From contig JAHQVJ010000008.1 in NCBI GenBank assembly GCA_019634415.1, positions 1 through 47,602 on the forward strand: a stretch of DNA of 47,602 bases, written 5' to 3'. Position 1 is the first letter of the stretch; each line of letters opens with the position of its first letter. This document shows, piece by piece, positions 42,649 through 47,602 of the stretch. The notes under the pieces were generated by a model, which was not told where the DNA came from, did no database searches, and was given only the letters and a program-made list of their open reading frames with translations. The position numbers were made by a program, and so were the translations under genes. The DNA comes from Myxococcales bacterium. GTDB taxonomy: Bacteria; Myxococcota_A; UBA796; GCA-2862545.

Positions 42649-43607
42649 GACAGAAGTGGGCGGACGCCTTCGAGCAGGGGGATGTCGGCTGGCGCCCAGT
42701 CCACGCTCGTCAGCTCCGCAGCACTCAGCCAGCGCAGCTGCGCGTGCTCCGTGGGAACCGGGCGGGTCGGCGGCGGTGCCTCCACGAGGTAGGCCACGAG
42801 CTCGATCCGTCGACCGTCCCCGTCGTGCACCGTGGTGCCGAGCCTGCCCTTCACCTCCACCTGCACGGCGAGCTCCTCGCGCAGCTCCCTCGCCAGGGCG
42901 TCGCGGTCCGTCTCGCCGGGCTCTACCTTCCCGCCTGGCAGCTCCCACTTGCCGGCAAGCGGGCCGGTGCTGCGCTGGGCTGCGAGCACGCGACCGTCGC
43001 GCACCCAGGCCGCCGCCACCACTCGCACGGCGCGAGGCCGCCGGTGTGCTCCCTGTGGGGTCACCACCACGTCCATCGGCACGTCCGTGACCTCCACGGG
43101 CACCTGTGGCAGGAAGGCGGCCTGCACGCACACCCCCACCACCACGCAGCCGTGCTGGGACAGCCACCGGTCGTAGTACCCGCCCCCGTAGCCCAGCCGG
43201 CCTCCCTGTCCGTCGAAGGCCAGTCCCGGACAGATCGCCACGTCGATGCTGTCCATCACGGGTCCGTCGCTGGTGGGGATGCCCATGGGGCCGGGTACCA
43301 GCGGGTGCTGCAGCAGGCGGGCCTCCATGTGCCCGTCTCCGACCATGCGCGGGATGGCCACGCGCTTCCCGGTCGCCAGCAGCCCCTCGACGAGGGAGGC
43401 TGTGGGCACCTCGGCTCGCACCGCGTGGTAGCAGAAGACCGCCCGAGCCTCCGCCAGCTCCGGGAGTCCCTGCAGGTGCACGGCGATGCGCTCTCCTGCG
43501 GTCTTCAGTGCCTCCGCCCCCAGCTCCTGCCTCATGGCTCGCAGCTGTCTGCGCAGCCGTTGCTTGTGGCTCGGGAGCCCACTCGTCTGCATCCTCGATC
43601 GCCCCAT
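42645..43607 (-). CDS. 5-formyltetrahydrofolate cyclo-ligase fused to Nudix (MutT-like) hydrolase
   Basis: A 320-residue fusion. Residues about 12-190 are a 5-formyl-THF cyclo-ligase: KQRLRRQLRAMRQEL at the start, AICPGLAFDGQGGRLGYGGGYYDR at about 125-148 and VPMDVVVTP at the end. This enzyme uses ATP to turn 5-formyl-THF into 5,10-methenyl-THF. Residues about 195-318 are a Nudix domain with VAAAWVRDGRVLAAQRS and the complete Nudix box GGKVEPGETDRDALARELREEL (221-242), closest by eye to MutT-type 8-oxo-dGTP hydrolases. Each is normally a separate protein. The start is the ATG at 43607, or possibly the ATG at 43592. It is upstream of recN on the same strand and divergent from the response regulator. 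Confidence 0.9.
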   Translation of the reverse strand: MGRSRMQTSGLPSHKQRLRRQLRAMRQELGAEALKTAGERIAVHLQGLPELAEARAVFCYHAVRAEVPTASLVEGLLATGKRVAIPRMVGDGHMEARLLQHPLVPGPMGIPTSDGPVMDSIDVAICPGLAFDGQGGRLGYGGGYYDRWLSQHGCVVVGVCVQAAFLPQVPVEVTDVPMDVVVTPQGAHRRPRAVRVVAAAWVRDGRVLAAQRSTGPLAGKWELPGGKVEPGETDRDALARELREELAVQVEVKGRLGTTVHDGDGRRIELVAYLVEAPPPTRPVPTEHAQLRWLSAAELTSVDWAPADIPLLEGVRPLLS

Positions 43608-43633
43608 CGCTGTGGACGAACTAGCATGAAGTC

Positions 43634-44314
43634 ATGGCCCCTCGAATTCTCCTGGTGGACGACGATCCCTCCCTGCGCGAGGTGGTGCGATACGCCTTGG
43701 ACCGAGCTGGCTACGACGTGGTGGAGGCGTCCGACGGGCGCGTGGCGCTGGAGCGCTTCCGGCAGCACCAGGTGGATCTGGTGGTGTTGGACGTGCTGAT
43801 GCCCGAGATGGACGGCATCGCCGTGTGTCGGGAGCTGCGACAGACCTCCCAGGTGCCCATCGTGTTCCTGTCGTCCCGAGCGGAGGAGGTCGACAAGGTC
43901 CTGGGGCTGGAGATGGGCGGCGACGACTACCTCACCAAGCCCTTCTCGCCGCGTGAGCTGGTGAGTCGGGTGAAGGCGGTGCTGCGTCGCACTCGGGTGG
44001 TGACCGAGGAGGGGACCGTCACGGAGGCTGCAGGCGTGCGACTCGACACCGAGGCCTTCCGGGCCTGGGCGGGCTCGGTCGAGCTGAAGCTCACGGTCAC
44101 CGAGTTCCGCATCCTGGAGGTCTTCGTGCGGCGCCCCGGGCGCGTGTTCACGCGCGACGAGCTGGTGGAGCGCGCCTATCCTGGGCCGCACCACGTCTCC
44201 GATCGCACCCTCGACAGCCACATCCGTCGCATTCGCCAGAAGCTGCGCGAGGGGGGACTCGACCCCATCCACACCGTGCACGGTCTGGGCTTTCGCTTCG
44301 AGGATGCTCGGTGA
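43634..44314 (+). CDS. OmpR/PhoB-family response regulator
   Basis: A 226-residue regulator. The receiver domain (1-120) is canonical: ILLVDDDPSL, phospho-acceptor D53 in LVVLDVLMPEMDG, the serine pair in FLSSRAEE, and K in DDYLTKPFSPREL. The C-terminal winged-helix domain (about 130-225) has LTVTEFRILEVFVRRPGRVFTRDEL and VSDRTLDSHIRRIRQKL, with HTVHGLGFRF at the end. It forms an operon with the histidine kinase, whose GTG start overlaps its stop by 4 bases. Only 26 bases separate it from the divergent cyclo-ligase gene. Confidence 0.95.
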   Translation: MAPRILLVDDDPSLREVVRYALDRAGYDVVEASDGRVALERFRQHQVDLVVLDVLMPEMDGIAVCRELRQTSQVPIVFLSSRAEEVDKVLGLEMGGDDYLTKPFSPRELVSRVKAVLRRTRVVTEEGTVTEAAGVRLDTEAFRAWAGSVELKLTVTEFRILEVFVRRPGRVFTRDELVERAYPGPHHVSDRTLDSHIRRIRQKLREGGLDPIHTVHGLGFRFEDAR

Positions 44315-45771
44315 GCGAGGAGGCGACCGCTCCCAGCCCGTCGGTGGTGATGCCGCTTCGGGCCTGGCTCGCGCTGTCCCACGTGCTGGTGTTCGCCTTT
44401 CCCGTGGTCGTCCTCGTGATCAGCGGGGCGTTGGGTCAGGATCTGCGAAACCAGACCCGCGAGGATCTGGAGCATCAGGCGGCCCTGATCGCACTGCTCC
44501 TGGAGACGCAGATCCGCGAGGCCCGCAAGGTGGATCCGACGCTCGGGCCAGAGTGTTGTGCAGAGGCGATCTCGTCCCAGCTCCGCTTCGCGAAGGCCAA
44601 GACGCTGTCGGGCATCCAGGTGACGGACCGGCGGGGCGTGGTGGTGTCCACCAGCGGTCGGTCGGTGGGCGAGGACATCTCGGGCGCCCCGGAGGTGGCT
44701 GCGGCCCTGGCAGGGCGCGAGCACGTCAAGGTGCGGCCTCGTCCGGCGCCCTCCACGCGCCAGCCCCTGTCCAGCAAGAGTCGTCGTGCGCGGGTGCGGT
44801 TGTTCATCGCCGTGCCGGTGGCGCTGGATGGCGAGGTGCTGGGAAGCATCGTGGTGTCGCGCACGCCGCGCGAGGAGATCCAGGCGCTGTACCAGATGGC
44901 GCCGGCGGCGTCGATGTTCGCGCTGGGCGCGCTGATGCTCACCTTCACCGTCGCCTGGTGTGCCGGCATCCTGGCCAGCCGCTCGCTCCGGCGCCTCGAC
45001 AGCGGCTCGCAGCGCGTCGCCGAGGGTGACTTCGGGGGCATCGAGGAGCTGGCGCATCCGCAGCAGTCCCACATCGCCGAGGTCGCGCGGCTGGCGACGT
45101 CGCACACTCGGATGGCGAGGCGGCTGCAGGAGCGACTGGCCTACATCGGCGAGTTCGCGAGCAACGTGTCGCACGAGTTCAAGACGCCCCTGTCCACCCT
45201 GCAGGGCACCATCGAGCTGCTGGGCGACGACGACTCGATGCCCCATGAGCAGCGAGAGCGCTTCCTGAGCAACGCAGCGGGGGAGCTGCAGCGTCTGGAG
45301 CGCCTGGTCACGGGGCTGCTCACGCTCGCTCGCGCCGATCTGTCGGAGGCCCACGAGGTGGTGGAGCTGCAGCGTCTGATGTCCGAGGTCGCGGAGCACC
45401 ACGGGGTGGATGTCACTGGGCAGGCTGGTCGCGTGTTGGGAGACGCTGCCCAGCTCAGATCGGTGGCTTCGAACCTGGTGGGCAACGCGCTGACCCACGG
45501 CGGCGACGGGGTCACCGTGACGGTGGCCGCCTTCGCGGAGGAAGGAAGCACCGGCTTCGTCGTAGAGGACGACGGACCGGGGATCAGCGAGGCGAACCTG
45601 CCCCACGTCTTCGACCGCTTCTTCACCACGGCGCGCCAGGACGGCGGCACGGGCCTCGGGCTGGCCTTGGTGCGCGCCATCGTCGAGCGGCACGGGGGAG
45701 AGGTGTCGGTGCGCTCGGGAGGAGGCCGGACCGCCTTCCGGGTGCAGCTACCCGCCTTCGACACCACCTGA
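44311..45771 (+). CDS. Membrane sensor histidine kinase
   Basis: A 486-residue kinase paired with the preceding regulator. There are two transmembrane segments (about 20-45, SHVLVFAFPVVVLVISGALG, and about 200-225, MFALGALMLTFTVAWCAGIL). They frame a periplasmic sensor of about 150 residues with a single-Cache-like pattern (SGIQVTDRRGVVVSTSGRSVG, RLFIAVPVALDGEVLGSIVVS) and a vicinal CC pair (GPECCAEAI). A HAMP-like linker leads to the HisKA helix with phospho-histidine H288 in NVSHEFKTPLSTLQG. The ATPase domain has NLVGNALTHG, VEDDGPGISEANLPHVFDRFF and GTGLGLALVRAIV. The architecture resembles CreC-type kinases. The stimulus is unknown. Its 3' end overlaps the convergent rhodanese gene by 24 bases. 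Confidence 0.94.
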   Translation: MSEEATAPSPSVVMPLRAWLALSHVLVFAFPVVVLVISGALGQDLRNQTREDLEHQAALIALLLETQIREARKVDPTLGPECCAEAISSQLRFAKAKTLSGIQVTDRRGVVVSTSGRSVGEDISGAPEVAAALAGREHVKVRPRPAPSTRQPLSSKSRRARVRLFIAVPVALDGEVLGSIVVSRTPREEIQALYQMAPAASMFALGALMLTFTVAWCAGILASRSLRRLDSGSQRVAEGDFGGIEELAHPQQSHIAEVARLATSHTRMARRLQERLAYIGEFASNVSHEFKTPLSTLQGTIELLGDDDSMPHEQRERFLSNAAGELQRLERLVTGLLTLARADLSEAHEVVELQRLMSEVAEHHGVDVTGQAGRVLGDAAQLRSVASNLVGNALTHGGDGVTVTVAAFAEEGSTGFVVEDDGPGISEANLPHVFDRFFTTARQDGGTGLGLALVRAIVERHGGEVSVRSGGGRTAFRVQLPAFDTT

Positions 45772-46128
45772 GCTGGGCAGACCCAGCTGCGACCAGCCAG
45801 CCTGGGTGGGGGAGCCCAGGAAGCCACCATCGACGTTGGCGAGGTGCTGGTAGCCGACTTGCTCCAGCATCATCGCCGCCCGCGCGCTGCGCCCGCCGCT
45901 CTTGCAGCCCAGCAGCAGCTTGTCGGTGGGCTGGGTGTGGGCGGCCATCTGCTGCACGAAGTCGGGGTTCGCCTGCATGCCGGTGGGCGTGACGAACGCC
46001 ACGGGCACGTTGATGGCACCCTCGGGGTGGCCTGCTGCGAACTCTTCGGGGGTCCGAACGTCGACGTAGCGCCAACCCTCGGACTGACGCTGATGAGCTG
46101 TGGTGGGATCGATGTTCTCGAACGTCAC
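45748..46128 (-). CDS. Rhodanese-domain sulfurtransferase
   Basis: A 126-residue single-domain rhodanese. The family motifs are RYVDVRTPEEFAAGHPEGAINVPV and the active-site loop LLLGCKSGGRSARAA with nucleophile C75 (CxxGxR). It may carry persulfide sulfur for tRNA, cofactor or cyanide chemistry. The frame is open upstream to 46260, but the GTG at 46128 has ACGGAGG at 6 bases and opens the rhodanese fold, so I start there. No signal peptide is seen, so it is cytoplasmic. It is divergent from the hydrolase-OsmC gene over 50 bases. Confidence 0.9.
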   Translation of the reverse strand: MTFENIDPTTAHQRQSEGWRYVDVRTPEEFAAGHPEGAINVPVAFVTPTGMQANPDFVQQMAAHTQPTDKLLLGCKSGGRSARAAMMLEQVGYQHLANVDGGFLGSPTQAGWSQLGLPSSGGVEGG

Positions 46129-46133
46129 GCGCG

Positions 46134-46171
46134 CCTCCGTGTGGCGACTATGTATACGGCGCCGACGGAGG
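46134..46171. promoter_or_regulatory. Compact divergent control region with mirrored ribosome sites
   Basis: CCTCCGT (46134-46140) and ACGGAGG (46165-46171) are inverse copies. Each is the ribosome site of one of the two divergent genes. Between them lies TATGTATAC (about 46150-46158), the only AT-rich stretch, which can supply a -10-like box in either direction. With only 50 bases between the start codons, promoters for both genes must overlap. Confidence 0.45.
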
Positions 46172-46178
46172 TGGGGCG

Positions 46179-47399
46179 ATGCGGGACGAATCGGTTTCTT
46201 TCGAGGGATCCTCGGGGCACGTGCTGTCGGGGAGGATCCGCAGGCCTGCTGGAGAGGCACGGGGCTGGGTGTTGCTCGCGCACTGCTTCACCTGCGGCAA
46301 GGATCTGCGGGCAGCGCGCATGCTGACCAATGCGCTGGCGGAAGCCGGGTTCGCGGTGCTGCGCTTCGACTTCACCGGACTGGGCGACAGCGAAGGGGAC
46401 TTCGAGCGCACCACCTTCGTGTCCAACGTGGCCGATCTCGTGCACGCGGGCCGCTGGCTTCAGCAGACGGAGCAAGCGCCCTGCGTGGTGGTGGGGCACT
46501 CCCTGGGGGGCACCGCCGCCATCGCTGCCGCTGCGCGGCTGCCCTCGGTGCGAGCCGTGGCGACCATCGGTGCGCCCTTCTCTCCGGGGCACGCGGCCTG
46601 GATCCTCGACTCGGTGCGCGAGGAGCTCGCAGCCAAGGGGCAAGCCACCATCACCCTCGCCGGACGACAGCTGTGCGTGGGGGAGGAGCTGCTCCGCGAC
46701 CTGGAGTCGGCCTCCATCGAGCAGGACCTCGCGGGGCTGCGTCGCCCGCTCCTGGTCCTGCACGCACCGCTGGACGACGTGGTGGGCATCGACAACGCGC
46801 GCGCACTGTACGAAGCGGCGCGCCATCCCAAGTCCTTCGTCTCCCTCGATGGGGCCGATCACCTGCTGGGCAAGCCTGCCGACGCGCGCTGGGCGGGCAA
46901 GGTCATCGCGGCCTGGGCAGAGCGCGCGCTCCCTGACTTCGGCGTGCCGGAGCCCGCTGCGGGCTCCGTGGATCGCCAGACCGTGGAGGTGGTGACGGCC
47001 CGTGGGTTCCGCACCGAGGTGCGCGCTGGTCCGCACAGGCTCGTGGCCGACGAGCCACCGGGCATCGGCACCGACACGGGACCCACCCCCTACGGCTTGC
47101 TGCTGGCCTCCCTCGGTGCGTGCACCAGCATGACGCTGCGGATGTACGCAGACCGCAAGGAGTGGCCGCTCGAGGAGGTGACGGTGCGACTGACCCATCG
47201 TCGCACCCATCGTGAGGACTGTGAGGACTGCGACGCCCAGGAGCGAAAGCTGGAGGTCATCGAGCGCACCTTGGTGCTGTCCGGAGACCTCGACGATGCG
47301 CAGCGCCAGCGGCTGTTGCAGATCGCCGATCGTTGCCCGGTGCACCGCACGCTCCACGGCAACCTGGAGGTTCGAACCAGTTTGGACGAGATGCAGTGA
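46179..47399 (+). CDS. Bifunctional alpha/beta hydrolase-OsmC fusion protein
   Basis: A 406-residue protein. Residues 1-250 are an alpha/beta hydrolase: FTCGKDLRAARMLTNALAEAGF, FDFTGLGDSEGDF, nucleophile S108 in VVVGHSLGGTAA, acid in LHAPLDDVVGI and histidine in DGADHLLG. Residues about 265-405 are an OsmC/Ohr-like domain with its two cysteines, C315 in SLGACTSMTLRMYA and C386 in DRCPVHRTL, which in OsmC reduce organic hydroperoxides. A CEDC pair sits between them (about 349-352). This fusion occurs in many bacteria. A hydroperoxy-ester detoxification role is plausible but not shown by sequence. The ribosome site GGAGG precedes the ATG. Confidence 0.93.
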   Translation: MRDESVSFEGSSGHVLSGRIRRPAGEARGWVLLAHCFTCGKDLRAARMLTNALAEAGFAVLRFDFTGLGDSEGDFERTTFVSNVADLVHAGRWLQQTEQAPCVVVGHSLGGTAAIAAAARLPSVRAVATIGAPFSPGHAAWILDSVREELAAKGQATITLAGRQLCVGEELLRDLESASIEQDLAGLRRPLLVLHAPLDDVVGIDNARALYEAARHPKSFVSLDGADHLLGKPADARWAGKVIAAWAERALPDFGVPEPAAGSVDRQTVEVVTARGFRTEVRAGPHRLVADEPPGIGTDTGPTPYGLLLASLGACTSMTLRMYADRKEWPLEEVTVRLTHRRTHREDCEDCDAQERKLEVIERTLVLSGDLDDAQRQRLLQIADRCPVHRTLHGNLEVRTSLDEMQ

Positions 47400-47500
47400 T
47401 CTCGCTGGGCTTCGTCGGAGAGCGGTGATAGAACGCTGCCGCGACGCTCCCGTCAGCCCGAGTGATCGAGACGAACTCGTCCCCATCGGGCCAGAAGTCG

Positions 47501-47602
47501 ATGCCCTTGCTGACCGAGGACGACGAGGCGGGGGGATATCGGCGTCTGATCGAGCGCACGTTCCTGCCGATGCTTCGGCGACGCGGCGTGCCCTCTGGAC
47601 GC
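47501..47602 (+). CDS. Possible 5' end of a coding region running off the window
   Basis: The plus-strand frame opened at 47432 stays open to the last base. An ATG at 47501 (or a GTG at 47462) gives a start such as [20 protein letters not shown] with high GC at third positions, plausible for a real protein. An opposite-strand reading of 47257-47559 (containing [17 protein letters not shown]) is also protein-like but would overlap the hydrolase-OsmC gene by over 140 bases. I cannot decide between them, and no ribosome site is strong. Confidence 0.3.
   Translation, partial: MPLLTEDDEAGGYRRLIERTFLPMLRRRGVPSGR

Noticed and set aside
47257..47559. Minus-strand reading frame with protein-like sequence at the right edge
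   Set aside because: It would overlap the OsmC domain by over 140 bases and ends in low-complexity sequence. It may only be a shadow, though the window edge prevents certainty.

Overview
The window is very GC-rich (about 70% by eye), almost fully coding and tightly packed, with many 4-base ATGA/GTGA overlaps and several convergent genes whose stop codons touch or overlap. A complete type II secretion operon, a GspL with a PilM-like N-terminus, a sigma-54 activator, GPP34, a polyketide synthase and high-GC codon use together suggest a Myxococcota-like (former deltaproteobacterial) bacterium. This placement is an inference. I saw no insertion sequences, phage genes, tRNA, rRNA or CRISPR. The longest non-coding stretch is about 240 bases.

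Layout. 1-8473: end of a formylglycine-generating-enzyme-like gene, mpl, a family 2 glycosyltransferase, hslO (Hsp33), an unknown 217-residue protein, a sigma-54 activator with a degenerate receiver domain, a lipoprotein, a double helix-hairpin-helix secreted protein, and a beta-propeller membrane protein. 8494-16972 (minus strand): a lipid/polyketide cluster of fatty acyl-AMP ligase, stand-alone acyl carrier protein, and a 2100-residue synthase KS-AT-ACP-KR-DH fused to an alpha-oxoamine synthase. 17106-18133: small membrane protein and a GPP34 protein. 18328-32399: gspC-D-E-F-G-H-I-J-K-L-M-N in one operon, preceded by a consensus-perfect sigma-54 -24/-12 promoter and two matching inverted repeats. 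32400-34285 (minus): thiE-pabB. 34321-39974: mltD-moeA-mobA-moaB-prs-like operon. 40012-47399: glutaredoxin, Mpo1-like protein, recN, a 5-formyl-THF cyclo-ligase/Nudix fusion, a two-component system, a rhodanese, and an alpha/beta hydrolase-OsmC fusion.

How it fits together. The most interesting system is the lipid cluster. The ligase should activate a fatty acid as acyl-AMP and load it on the small carrier protein. The synthase, whose domain order resembles a polyunsaturated fatty acid synthase (PfaA), should extend it with malonate and reduce or dehydrate it. The C-terminal PLP domain should release it by decarboxylative condensation with an amino acid, giving a long-chain alpha-amino ketone (a sphingoid-base-like lipid). 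The second notable point is regulatory: the whole type II secretion operon appears to be under sigma-54 control, and a sigma-54 activator with no phosphorylatable receiver lies 14 kb upstream.
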